A DNA stretch of 33,074 nt from Bacteroidota bacterium (GTDB lineage Bacteria > Bacteroidota > Bacteroidia > Chitinophagales > Saprospiraceae). The stretch lies in NCBI GenBank assembly GCA_017857395.1, contig JAFMDF010000071.1, positions 1-33,074 on the forward strand, given 5' to 3'. Shown piece after piece: positions 23,530 to 31,651 of the stretch. Every line of letters starts with the position of its first letter. Within the stretch, counting starts at the first letter, position 1. The translations under genes and the position numbers were made by a program. The notes beneath the pieces are model-generated. The model was not told the origin of the DNA, made no database searches, and saw only the letters and a program-made list of their open reading frames with translations.

Positions 23530-24166
23530 GAAGTTAAACTACAGCTACATAGCAATAGAAGGAAATATTGGTGCAGGAAAAACCACTCTTAGCGAAATGC
23601 TCTCTAAGGGATTTAATTATCGTCTAATATTAGAGCAATTTACCGATAATCCCTTTCTGCCTCTCTTCTACGAAAATCCAGAACGATATGGCTTTCAAGT
23701 AGAGTTATTTTTTATGACCGAACGGCATAAACAATTGCAATCCTATTATGCTTCTCAAGACCTTTTTCAACAAAATACGATTGCAGATTATTTCTTTTTG
23801 AAAACCCTTTTATTTGCTAATAGCAATCTATTAAATGAAGAAAAACGGCTCTTTCAAAAGCTTTTTCATACCTTAAATGCTCGCTTTCCTAATCCAGATA
23901 TTTTAGTTTATTTACATCGCCCTGTTCGGGAATTAAAAACTTTCATCAATCAGCGAGGACGAGAAATGGAAGAAACGATTGACCCTATATATTTAGATAA
24001 AGTAGAAAAAGCCTACTTCGGCTTTTTTAAAACGCAACCAACTTTCCCTGTTTTGGTGATTGATATGGAAGGAGTGGATTTTGTCAAAACGCCTTGTGCT
24101 TATGAGAAAATTGTGGGTTTATTGCAGGAGGAGTATGAAGCTAAAGTGCATTATTTAAAATTGTAA
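23516..24166 (+). CDS. Deoxynucleoside kinase
   Basis: It phosphorylates deoxynucleosides for dNTP salvage. The 216-aa product has the P-loop GNIGAGKT at residues 16-23 after YIAIEG. Substrate-site segments include LEQFTDNPFLPLFYENPERYGFQVELFFMTERHKQ and ADYFFLKTLLFA. A lid-like region reads RGREMEETIDPIYLDKVEKAYF. The length fits the dNK family; base specificity cannot be told. The start must be the TTG at 23516: an in-frame TGA lies two codons upstream and the next ATG is past the P-loop. That TTG lies in a heptad repeat unit. The 3' end overlaps the convergent monooxygenase gene by 16 bp. Confidence 0.92.
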   Translation: MKIKKKLNYSYIAIEGNIGAGKTTLSEMLSKGFNYRLILEQFTDNPFLPLFYENPERYGFQVELFFMTERHKQLQSYYASQDLFQQNTIADYFFLKTLLFANSNLLNEEKRLFQKLFHTLNARFPNPDILVYLHRPVRELKTFINQRGREMEETIDPIYLDKVEKAYFGFFKTQPTFPVLVIDMEGVDFVKTPCAYEKIVGLLQEEYEAKVHYLKL

Positions 24167-25200
24167 GTTGCTTCCTCTGTTGGTTCCCTATACTTCATCT
24201 CTCCCATAATCTCCGCAAAGGCTTTATAAGATTTAATTCTATCTTCTGCATCAAAAATATTCGTAACCGCAATCAATTCATTGACCCCAGTTTTTGATAA
24301 AAAATCAGCAGTTTGTTGTTTGACTGTTTCCTTATTCCCAACAAAAGAATATTTCAACATTTGTCGCACCGCAGGATGTTTAGCCACTTCTCGCAATTCT
24401 TGCGTCATAGCACAAGGTGGTTGTAAATAAGACCGCTTCCCAGTTAAAATACCTACTATCCCTCGAATCAAAGTGGTTAACATTTGTTCAGCGGCTTCGT
24501 CTGTCTCTCCGATGATGACATTTACACCCGCCATCGTATAAGGTTCTTTTAAATATTCTGAAGGTTGAAATTCATTATAATAAATATTTAAGGCATCCAT
24601 TAAATGGGTCGTTGCAAAATGACTGGCAAAGGCATAAGGCAAGCCTTTCTTCGCTGCCAAATGCGCACTATCGGTACTTGACCCTAGAATGTAAAGTGGT
24701 ACATCTATCCCTTCCGCAACATTTGCCCGTACTGCCGCGCCACTATTATCTGTTGAAAAATATTTTTGAATTTTATTAATTTCTTGTGGAAAAGCATAGG
24801 TCGCTTGCATGCGACTAGGGTTAATCGCATTGGCAGTTGCGGCATCTGTTCCTGGTGCTCTACCTAACCCAAGGTCGATTCGATTCGGATATAATGCGCC
24901 TAACGTACCAAACTGTTCTGCTATTATTAAGGAAGGATGATTCGGTAGCATAATCCCGCCAGAACCTACTCGAATTGTTTTAGTGTTCGCTGCGATATAG
25001 CCAATTAAAATCTGAGGCGCTGCACTTGCTATACTAATTGAATTATGATGTTCCGCTAACCAAAATCTAGTATACCCATAGCTTTCTGCTGCTTGGGCTA
25101 GTTTTAGGCTATTTTTTAGGGTTTCTGCGGGGGTTAGTCCTTCCGAAACTAAGGCTAAGTCAAGGATGGAATAGGCTATATTTCTTATATTTTGGCTCAT
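24151..25200 (-). CDS. LLM-class flavin-dependent oxidoreductase (luciferase-like)
   Basis: The 349-aa cytosolic flavoprotein has the TIM-barrel luciferase-like fold. It opens with YSILDLALVSEGLTPAETL. Group landmarks follow: GYTRFWLAEHHN, ASAAPQILIGYIAANTKTIRVGSGGIMLPNHPSLIIAEQFGTL and IDLGLGRAPGTD. This is the MsnO8-like LLM group. Such enzymes use reduced flavin and oxygen, but the substrate is unknown. It converges on and overlaps the kinase gene by 16 bp. A 21-bp inverted repeat lies just upstream of its start. Confidence 0.92.
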   Translation of the reverse strand: MSQNIRNIAYSILDLALVSEGLTPAETLKNSLKLAQAAESYGYTRFWLAEHHNSISIASAAPQILIGYIAANTKTIRVGSGGIMLPNHPSLIIAEQFGTLGALYPNRIDLGLGRAPGTDAATANAINPSRMQATYAFPQEINKIQKYFSTDNSGAAVRANVAEGIDVPLYILGSSTDSAHLAAKKGLPYAFASHFATTHLMDALNIYYNEFQPSEYLKEPYTMAGVNVIIGETDEAAEQMLTTLIRGIVGILTGKRSYLQPPCAMTQELREVAKHPAVRQMLKYSFVGNKETVKQQTADFLSKTGVNELIAVTNIFDAEDRIKSYKAFAEIMGEMKYREPTEEATYNFK

Positions 25201-25212
25201 GTTTTTTATTTT

Positions 25213-25269
25213 GTATCGGCGAATTCATTCGCCGCGATAATATTTCAAGGCGAGTGAATTCGCCGATAC
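25213..25269. repeat. 21-bp inverted repeat, GC-richer than its surroundings
   Basis: Arms 25213-25233 and 25249-25269 are complementary over 21 positions with one mismatch, around a 15-nt AT-rich loop. The arms carry two CGGCGAATTC-like palindromic cores. It lies between the gene at 25302-26084 (ending here) and the start of the LLM gene. It could be a terminator or a REP-like mobile palindrome. It does not have the 7/8-bp periodicity of the other repeats. Confidence 0.65.
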
Positions 25270-25301
25270 TAAGTCTTTACCAAATGGAATCACTTAAAAC
25301 C

Positions 25302-26084
25302 TTATTTTTCCACTAATTCAACTATTAATTTTTGACTCAACTGGTTATTCAAATTCATTTCGATTGGCTCAAACACAATTGGAATTTTATTTTTTTCCCA
25401 AAACACTACTCTTTCTTTTTCGTCAGAAAACGCTTCATTAGAAAAATTGAATACTTTCGAAAATTCAACTCTTACTATGGAATCTTTTGTTCCAAAATGG
25501 GTAAAAGTTTGTGGTGTACTCAAACCTCGATAATATCCAATAGTATCTAATTTTAAATTTTGAATATGACACCAAAGTTCTAATGGCTTGTTAAATGCGC
25601 CATATTTGGATTTGATTCCAATCGTATCTTCCCAAGCAATGGAATACCAATCCTCTCCTTCAGGAATTATCTCAATGGTTATTTTTAGTTTTTCTTTATC
25701 TTCCTTAAACTTATTTTCTATTTGACGCTTTGATTTAACTAAATCATCTTCTAATCGCTTATGTTTTCTTTCATTTCTAGTTTCCATACTAGGAACTAAA
25801 ATATCGCCATTCCATCTATATTCGTGGCCTCGCCAAATGGTCATTGATAAAATCAAATAGCCACAAAATAAATTAGCTAAAATTGGGAAAATAAAATTTC
25901 TCTCTTTTAATTTATTCTTTCTTGTCCAAAGAAAATAGGCACCATATACAAATAATCCCAAATAACTTAATCCATGATAAAGAATATCACCAAACCCATG
26001 ACCAAACCGTACTTTTCCCGAGGCTAAAAAAACGGATAGAACACTTAGAATTATCAAGGGTAATATTTGGATAATTTGTCTCAT
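25302..26084 (-). CDS. Membrane protein of unknown function
   Basis: The 260-aa product has three hydrophobic helices in the first 85 residues: IIQILPLIILSVLSVFLA, LYHGLSYLGLFVYGAYFLW and NFIFPILANLFCGYLILSM. A charged helical stretch at about 105-130 comes next. A soluble, strand-rich C-terminal half contains WYSIAWEDTIGIKS and LELWCHIQNLKLDTIGYYRGLS. I do not recognise the family. It begins 24 bp after the aminotransferase gene on the same strand, so co-transcription is likely but functional linkage is not implied. Confidence 0.75.
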   Translation of the reverse strand: MRQIIQILPLIILSVLSVFLASGKVRFGHGFGDILYHGLSYLGLFVYGAYFLWTRKNKLKERNFIFPILANLFCGYLILSMTIWRGHEYRWNGDILVPSMETRNERKHKRLEDDLVKSKRQIENKFKEDKEKLKITIEIIPEGEDWYSIAWEDTIGIKSKYGAFNKPLELWCHIQNLKLDTIGYYRGLSTPQTFTHFGTKDSIVRVEFSKVFNFSNEAFSDEKERVVFWEKNKIPIVFEPIEMNLNNQLSQKLIVELVEK

Positions 26085-26108
26085 TAGGTATCATTTTAGT
26101 AATAAATC

Positions 26109-27317
26109 CTAAGTCAACTTCTTCAAAGCCACTTTAATCCGAGCAATAGCGGCCCGCAACTGCGCCTCAGAAGCCGCATAAGACATCCGAAAATACCCTT
26201 CTGCCCCAAAGGAAACACCAGCGACCAAAGCGACATGCGCTTCCGTCAAGATGTACATACAGAAATCATTTGAATTATTAATAATTTTATCGCCAAATTT
26301 CTTCCCCATAAAGTTACTAATATCAGGGAAGACATAAAAAGCGCCTTCTGGTTCATTGACTTTTAAACCTGGGATTTCTCTTAATAAGCCTAAAACCATA
26401 TCTCTTCTTCGCAGAAACTCTTTACGCATCTCATAGGTAGGTGTCATATCAGCTAAAAGTGCGGTAACTGCTGCTTTTTGTGCAAAAGCATTCGTGCCAG
26501 AGGTTACTTGACCTTGGTGTTTCGCACAAGCTTTCGCAATGTGTAAAGGGGCACCAATATAGCCTAATCGCCAGCCTGTCATCGCATACCCTTTAGCAAA
26601 ACCATTGACCGTAATTGTTCTATCTTTCACCGCATCAAAAGTACCAATACTCGAATGTTTACCTACAAAATTAATATATTCGTAAATCTCATCTGCTACC
26701 ACATACACATGTTCATGTTTGCCAATCACGTTTGCAATTGCTTCTAATTCGTGCGCCAAATAAACCGAACCTGTTGGATTACATGGAGAGGAAAATAAGA
26801 CAAATTTTGTTTTATCTGTAATTGCGGCATCTACTTGCGCTGCCGTTACTTTATAATCATTTTCAATACCTGCAAAAACATCAACTGGAACGCCGCCTGC
26901 CAAACTTACAATTTCCGAATACGTCACCCAATAAGGGGAAAAAATCACGACTTCGTCTCCTTCATCTAAAAAAGCGTGGCAAAGATTGTGTAACGACTGC
27001 TTTGCACCAGTAGAAACGACAATTTGATTTGGGGTAAATTCCAACCCATTATCTCGCTTAAATTTGGTACAAATTGCTTCTCGTAATTCTAATAATCCAG
27101 GAACGGGCGTGTATTTGGTGTATCCCTCATCTAAGGCTTTTTTCGCCGCTTCTTTGATATGGTCAGGCGTATCAAAATCTGGCTCTCCTAGACTCAGACT
27201 AATCACATCATTTCCTTCTGCTCTTAATTCTCTTGCTAATTGCGACATTTTTAACGTCGCTGATTCTGCCATGTTTAATACTCGTTGCGATATAGGAGAA
27301 GTACTAACTATACTCAT
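26109..27317 (-). CDS. PLP-dependent aspartate aminotransferase (class I)
   Basis: It transfers the amino group between aspartate (or related acids) and 2-oxoglutarate. The 402-aa fold-type I enzyme has LSLGEPDFDTPDHIKEAA near residue 41 and YTPVPGLLELREAI. It also has SPYWVTY near 127, SSPCNPTG at 176-183 and VVADEIYEYI. The PLP-binding lysine is Lys242 in GFAKGYAMTGWR. The C-terminal FRMSYA carries the substrate-carboxylate Arg. Subgroup Ib (Thermus-type) is most likely, which may also accept prephenate. A -7 box lies at 27426-27433. It probably leads a two-gene transcript with the membrane protein gene downstream. Confidence 0.93.
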   Translation of the reverse strand: MSIVSTSPISQRVLNMAESATLKMSQLARELRAEGNDVISLSLGEPDFDTPDHIKEAAKKALDEGYTKYTPVPGLLELREAICTKFKRDNGLEFTPNQIVVSTGAKQSLHNLCHAFLDEGDEVVIFSPYWVTYSEIVSLAGGVPVDVFAGIENDYKVTAAQVDAAITDKTKFVLFSSPCNPTGSVYLAHELEAIANVIGKHEHVYVVADEIYEYINFVGKHSSIGTFDAVKDRTITVNGFAKGYAMTGWRLGYIGAPLHIAKACAKHQGQVTSGTNAFAQKAAVTALLADMTPTYEMRKEFLRRRDMVLGLLREIPGLKVNEPEGAFYVFPDISNFMGKKFGDKIINNSNDFCMYILTEAHVALVAGVSFGAEGYFRMSYAASEAQLRAAIARIKVALKKLT

Positions 27318-27425
27318 TTTTAGACGATTTTTTTGTTGGTTGACGGTGCTCAGTTTAAGGTTAATCGTACACTATCTACCCTACTGAAATAGGAATAATT
27401 ATAGGTAACTTGGTTAGAGATATAA

Positions 27426-27433
27426 CAAAAGTA
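27426..27433 (-). promoter_or_regulatory. -7 box for the aminotransferase gene
   Basis: The minus strand reads TACTTTTG, a full match to TAnnTTTG, 109 bp upstream of the ATG. There is no clear -33 TTG. In AT-rich DNA such boxes can arise by chance. Confidence 0.35.
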
Positions 27434-27488
27434 AATTCTTTTTGAATGGATTACTATTTTTCTATTTCTTTTTTAGTTCCATTTCAAA

Positions 27489-28472
27489 TCACTCCTCCAC
27501 AATCCGCTTCTTCAAATCTCGATTCACCGCAATACTAGCATTCAACTCAAAACCAACTAATAGAATAAAAGCATTCAATTGTATCCAAATCATTAAAACA
27601 ATGATGGTACCAATAGAGCCATAGAATTTATTATAAGACCCAAAATTATCTACATAAAAAGAGAAGGCAACGGAGGAAAGAATAGATAAAAGGGATGCTA
27701 GGGTTGCCCCCGTAGTGAAAAATTTAAACTTTCGGTGCATTCCTGCGCCATAACGATAAATAATAGAAATGCCTGTATAAAAAAGTGCCAAAATGACTAG
27801 CCAACGCACCACATAAATACTATATTTGGTAAAAAAGTCCAATTTTACAAAATCACTAATAGCCGTCATGACCAAACTTCCGAGGATAATAAAAATAACG
27901 GATATTAATAATAATAGTCCTAATTGCAAGGTCAACAACACCGCAATTCCCCTTTTTTTCAAGCCACTCCGCTTCTTAAAAGTCGTCTTCAAATAAGATT
28001 TATCAAAACTATGCATCAAAGTCATCATCCCATTGGAGGCAAAAAATAAGGCCAATACAAAACCAAAAGACAAAAGCCCTATTCTTGGGTTCGTGGTAAT
28101 ATCTTGAATGAATTCAAATAAACTATCTCCTGCTCCACCGGGCAGAATAACCTGTATTTCTCGATTTAATACTTCATAATAATTTTCGTGTTCCAAAAAA
28201 TAATTGAGTAAATATTCTTGAAATAAGGGCAATAAGGTAAACAGCATGATTAAGGCAGGAAATAGCGACAAAAAGAAACTAAATGCCATCGAATTTGCCC
28301 GAGTTGTTAAATCTCGGCGTTGTCCTTCATGATAAATAAATATTGCCACATCAGAAATAGGCACTTTAAAGAAACCAGGAAAAGAATGCGTCTTTGCCCA
28401 ACTAATCACACTTAACACCAGAGGGTGCTTTAAGAAAAAATCCGTTATTTGCTGAGCGGTTGGGAATTTCAT
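27489..28472 (-). CDS. YihY/BrkB-family inner-membrane protein
   Basis: The 327-aa product has about six membrane helices. It carries the family entry motif with LTTRANSMAFSFFLSLFPALIMLFTLLP near residue 55. Later helices include GLLSFGFVLALFFASNGMMTLMHSFD, LTLQLGLLLLISVIFIILGSLV, WLVILALFYTGISIIYRYG and the end segment GTIIVLMIWIQLNAFILLVGFELNA. Family members were once called RNase BN, which is wrong; their role is unclear, perhaps transport. The ATG is two bases from a seven-unit 8-bp array, and the thioesterase gene lies upstream on the same strand. Confidence 0.92.
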   Translation of the reverse strand: MKFPTAQQITDFFLKHPLVLSVISWAKTHSFPGFFKVPISDVAIFIYHEGQRRDLTTRANSMAFSFFLSLFPALIMLFTLLPLFQEYLLNYFLEHENYYEVLNREIQVILPGGAGDSLFEFIQDITTNPRIGLLSFGFVLALFFASNGMMTLMHSFDKSYLKTTFKKRSGLKKRGIAVLLTLQLGLLLLISVIFIILGSLVMTAISDFVKLDFFTKYSIYVVRWLVILALFYTGISIIYRYGAGMHRKFKFFTTGATLASLLSILSSVAFSFYVDNFGSYNKFYGSIGTIIVLMIWIQLNAFILLVGFELNASIAVNRDLKKRIVEE

Positions 28473-28474
28473 GT

Positions 28475-28594
28475 AAAAGGTGACAAGGTATAAAGGTTAA
28501 AAGGTGACAAGGTAAAAGGGCAATAAGGTTTCTGAAGTTGATAAGTTTTAATGCTTACCTTTCAACCTCATTACCTCTTGACCTTGTTACCTCT
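28475..28594. repeat. Mirrored 8-bp repeat arrays between thioesterase and YihY-like genes
   Basis: Seven 8-bp units run in register at 28475-28530: AAAAGGTG, ACAAGGTA, TAAAGGTT, AAAAGGTG, ACAAGGTA, AAAGGGCA, ATAAGGTT. Five inverted units follow at 28555-28594: TTACCTTT, CAACCTCA, TTACCTCT, TGACCTTG, TTACCTCT. The thioesterase stop codon (complement of 28587-28589) is the first three bases of an inverted unit. The AAGGT core and 8-bp period match the ribH array at 4075-4174. Confidence 0.85.
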
Positions 28595-29006
28595 CCTCTT
28601 TATAATAAGGCTTCAATTTATCTAATAAAACATTTGGTGCAGGAATCGTTTCATTCGTTTCCATATTCACAAAACATAGTTTTACGCTTCCTCCATTCAC
28701 CAAATCCCCATTTTCTTTATATACTTCGTGATTATAAGTAATCGTATCCTTAGGCAATCTTCGGATAATTGTTTTAACCGTCAATAATTCGTCGTAATAT
28801 GCAGGGCGAACATAACGCATATTCAAAGACATGACGGGCATCATAATTTTCTCTTTTTCCTCTAAATCTAAATAGCGGACGCCTAAATCTCGCATGGCTT
28901 CTACCCTACCAACTTCGTAATATTTTGGATAATGGCCATAATATAAATAGCCCATTTTATCTGTTTCTGCGTACCTGACTCTGATTTTTGTTTCGTGTAT
29001 AAACAT
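28587..29006 (-). CDS. YbgC/4HBT-type acyl-CoA thioesterase
   Basis: The 139-aa hotdog-fold enzyme hydrolyses acyl-CoA thioesters. The key helix region is RYAETDKMGYLYYGHYPKYYEVGRVEAMRDLG near residues 10-41. Its Asp15, in the T-D-x-M-G motif, is the family catalytic residue. MRYVRPAYYDELLTVKTII and TITYNHEVYKENGDLVNGGSVKLCFVN give the central strands. The length is normal. The stop codon falls inside an 8-bp repeat array, so the last residues (KEER) are repeat-encoded. A heptad array of TTTTCAA type begins 6 bp upstream of its start. It is divergent from folP. Confidence 0.9.
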   Translation of the reverse strand: MFIHETKIRVRYAETDKMGYLYYGHYPKYYEVGRVEAMRDLGVRYLDLEEKEKIMMPVMSLNMRYVRPAYYDELLTVKTIIRRLPKDTITYNHEVYKENGDLVNGGSVKLCFVNMETNETIPAPNVLLDKLKPYYKEER

Positions 29007-29012
29007 GGAGAA

Positions 29013-29047
29013 TTTTCAATTTATAATTTTCAATTTTCAATTTTCAA
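29013..29047. repeat. Five TTTTCAA heptads upstream of the thioesterase gene
   Basis: TTTTCAA, TTTATAA and three more TTTTCAA run in register. This is the reverse complement of the TTGAAAA array at 23488-23529. The nearest unit is 6 bp before the thioesterase ATG. Confidence 0.8.
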
Positions 29048-29170
29048 ATGGGGCTTTCGATTACAATACTGAAAATTAATGCTTGTAAACTACTCATTCT
29101 TCCTTATTCGACCTAATTTGCAGTTTTTCTGATAAAGCTTAAAAATAATTAAGAGGCTTCGTGGTCGCCT

Positions 29171-29205
29171 AACTCGCAACTCGCAACTCGCAACCCGTAA
29201 CTATT
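29171..29205. repeat. Five heptads abutting the folP start codon
   Basis: AACTCGC three times, then AACCCGT and AACTATT, in register. The last unit ends at 29205 and the folP ATG starts at 29206, so the array supplies the ribosome-binding leader. Confidence 0.85.
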
Positions 29206-30051
29206 ATGCTTTTTCCAAAAATTACTTTAAATTGTAAAGGTCAATTAGTCAGTTTAGAAAAACCCATTGTAATGGGAATTTTGAACGTTACGCCCGATTC
29301 TTTTTATGACGGTGGGCAATATACCGCCAATTCCTCCATTTTGCAACAAGCAGAAAAAATGTTGACCGCAGGAGCAAAGATAATTGATATTGGTGGAATG
29401 TCTTCCAGACCAGGTGCTGAAATAATTGATACAGCCGAGGAATTAAAACGGGTTATCCCTCCAATTGAGGCAATCATTTCCGCTTTTCCAGATACTATTA
29501 TTTCTATAGATACTATTCGTTCCAAAGTAGCCAAGGAAGCCGTTAACACAGGTGCAAGCATTATTAATGATATTTCAGCAGGGAAATTAGACGAGGGTTT
29601 CTATCAAACAGTAGCGGATTTGGAGGTGCCTTATATTCTAATGCATATGCTAGGAAAGCCAAAAAATATGCAAGAAAAACCTATATATACCGACATTGCC
29701 CTCACCGTGTTAGATTTTTTTATTAAAGAAGTAGGAAAATTGCGGGAATTAGGTGTAAAAGATATTATCTTAGACCCAGGTTTTGGTTTTGGGAAAACCA
29801 TTGACCATAATTATCAATTACTGAATAAATTACATACTTTTCAAATACTCGATTTACCCATTTTAGCAGGTATTTCTAGAAAGTCTATGATTCATAAACT
29901 TTTAGGGATAACTCCTCAAACTGCTTTGAACGGAACGACCGCCTTAAATATGGTTGCCTTACAACAGGGCGCTAAAATTTTAAGAGTCCATGATGTGCAA
30001 GAAGCAGTTGAAACGGTTAACCTATATTTGCAGTTAGAAAAAAATAAATAA
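29206..30051 (+). CDS. folP: Dihydropteroate synthase
   Basis: FolP condenses 6-hydroxymethyl-dihydropterin diphosphate with p-aminobenzoate in folate synthesis and is the sulfonamide target. The 281-aa TIM barrel has PIVMGILNVTPDSFYDGG near residue 20 and IIDIGGMSSRPGAE near 60. Further motifs are ISIDTIRSKVAKEAVNTGASIINDISAG, YILMHMLGKPKNM and ILDPGFGFGKT. It also has LPILAGISRKSMI and a C-terminal RVHDVQEA. All substrate-binding motifs are intact. The ATG directly abuts a heptad repeat. A 501-aa gene follows after 94 bp on the same strand. Confidence 0.96.
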   Translation: MLFPKITLNCKGQLVSLEKPIVMGILNVTPDSFYDGGQYTANSSILQQAEKMLTAGAKIIDIGGMSSRPGAEIIDTAEELKRVIPPIEAIISAFPDTIISIDTIRSKVAKEAVNTGASIINDISAGKLDEGFYQTVADLEVPYILMHMLGKPKNMQEKPIYTDIALTVLDFFIKEVGKLRELGVKDIILDPGFGFGKTIDHNYQLLNKLHTFQILDLPILAGISRKSMIHKLLGITPQTALNGTTALNMVALQQGAKILRVHDVQEAVETVNLYLQLEKNK

Positions 30052-30060
30052 CTGTTCCCC

Positions 30061-30123
30061 GTTGCGAATTACCAGTTGTCAATTAGGAGTAGACTAAACT
30101 GGCAATACGTAACCGGCAACTGG
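30061..30123. repeat. Mirrored heptads between folP and the next gene
   Basis: The heptads GTTGCGA, ATTACCA, GTTGTCA and ATTAGGA (30061-30088) are followed after 7 bp by inverted heptads AAACTGG, CAATACG, TAACCGG and CAACTGG (30096-30123). The complements (CCAGTTT, CGTATTG, CCGGTTA, CCAGTTG) share the GTTG core. It could form a weak hairpin. Confidence 0.65.
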
Positions 30124-30145
30124 TTTGAGAAAACACATATCTTAA

Positions 30146-31651
30146 ATGGCCTATCAACTAACAGAAGAAAATATCAAACATGCCACGCTAAGTTTTTTGA
30201 AGACTTATTATAAAAATAATGAATCAAGAGGTTTTGGTAATACGGTTGCCACTTTGGATATGCAAGCAGGAGATGGCATTGTAGCGGATGGATACATTAA
30301 GTTTTCAGTAGAAGACGACCCTATTGCTAATATGTCTGCAAAAGATGCAGAAAAAGCGGTATTAGAAGCAAAGACTACAAAGAAAAAAACAAAAGAATCC
30401 TTCCTCGCTACTTTTGAGGCAACTTCTCAAGGAACTGCTCAAGAAGTTCAATATAGCCTTCAACGTACCCTACTTTTTTTTGATGCTTTAGCTGTTGCTA
30501 GTATTATAGCCGCCACTTCTTATGGTTATAATTATATAAATGACCAATTTACACTTAACCAATTAGGCACTTTCAAGTTCTTCGGAGGATTTGTATTGGT
30601 TTTACTAGCTTCCATGATTGGTTATGCCTTAATTTTTAAGTTTTTATCAAGATACCATCATATTCATGCCTTAGCCCAATTTAAGCGCTATCAAGCAGAT
30701 GAACAATGGGTATCTTATGGAGAAGATGTTTTTGCTAATCCTGGTAATAAGTATTTATTAGAACTAAAAAAACAATGTATTAGAGAAGGATATGGGTTAA
30801 TTTCAGTGGACCAAGCATTGCAGCCTAGCCTAGTCATGACGCCTCAAAGAAAGTCAAAGAAAAAAGATAAGCGTAAAAAACGAACCTTCTCAGCTGAAAA
30901 AATCACCAATCAAAAAGCATTCAAATGGGTCGGCGGTATTAAGATGCCTCAATTAAAAGCACCTGCTATTAATACAACTGATTATTCTAGATTTACAAAG
31001 TCTTATTGGAAACAAGGGGCAGTCATCGCAGCTATGCTTTTTGTGATGGGTGAGATTTATATTGAAGAACGAAAAAATCCAAATATTGTCTATGTAGATG
31101 AAGCCAAATACCAAAAAGAACTACTAGCTAAAAAAGGAAATTCAGTACCTGAACCTATGGATTATTTAGTAGAAACGGAAGATGGTGAATTCATTTTAAA
31201 CAGTGAATTAGAAAAGCAAAAAGCAGCAAAGGAAACCCAAGAAATAGCTTCGACGATTCCTAGAATGTCTAAAGAAAAGAAAGCACGTCCAAAAACAGTT
31301 AAATCAGATGCCTTAATTATTTCTACAGGTTTTTCCCAATTTGTTAGTTATGATTGCAATCGACTTTCGGCTATGGTTGGACAAAATTTTTTAGTGCAAA
31401 TAGCAACTGCTAAAAGTAGTACAGAAGCCATTAAAAAAGTCAAAACCTTTAATGAAAATGGGTTTAAGGCAAATGCGGTTTGGTTAGGTTGTTTTCTAAA
31501 CAAAAAGATTTATGTCATCTATTTAGACGATATTTTTAATGATAAAAATGCGGCTACTGTTCGATTAGAAAAATACCAAAAATTACTTATTGCTAAGAAA
31601 AAAGACCCTAAAACAGCTATTTTGCGAGTGATTGAAGGAAAGAAACAATAG
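30146..31651 (+). CDS. Three-TM protein with possible nuclease-like N-domain and SPOR-like C-domain
   Basis: I do not recognise this 501-aa protein as a named family. Residues 1-107 form a soluble domain with TLDMQAGDGIVADG and FLATFEATS, a pattern that recalls degenerate PD-(D/E)XK-like folds; this is inference. Two TM helices lie at about 108-130 and 145-167. A soluble part follows (YLLELKKQCIREGYGLISVD), then a Lys/Arg-rich linker at 235-247 and a third TM at 290-306. A Lys/Glu-rich stretch leads to a C-terminal region (about 415-490) with FLVQIATAKSSTEAIKKVKTF and VIYLDDIFND, resembling a SPOR peptidoglycan-binding domain. It is 94 bp downstream of folP. Confidence 0.8.
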   Translation: MAYQLTEENIKHATLSFLKTYYKNNESRGFGNTVATLDMQAGDGIVADGYIKFSVEDDPIANMSAKDAEKAVLEAKTTKKKTKESFLATFEATSQGTAQEVQYSLQRTLLFFDALAVASIIAATSYGYNYINDQFTLNQLGTFKFFGGFVLVLLASMIGYALIFKFLSRYHHIHALAQFKRYQADEQWVSYGEDVFANPGNKYLLELKKQCIREGYGLISVDQALQPSLVMTPQRKSKKKDKRKKRTFSAEKITNQKAFKWVGGIKMPQLKAPAINTTDYSRFTKSYWKQGAVIAAMLFVMGEIYIEERKNPNIVYVDEAKYQKELLAKKGNSVPEPMDYLVETEDGEFILNSELEKQKAAKETQEIASTIPRMSKEKKARPKTVKSDALIISTGFSQFVSYDCNRLSAMVGQNFLVQIATAKSSTEAIKKVKTFNENGFKANAVWLGCFLNKKIYVIYLDDIFNDKNAATVRLEKYQKLLIAKKKDPKTAILRVIEGKKQ

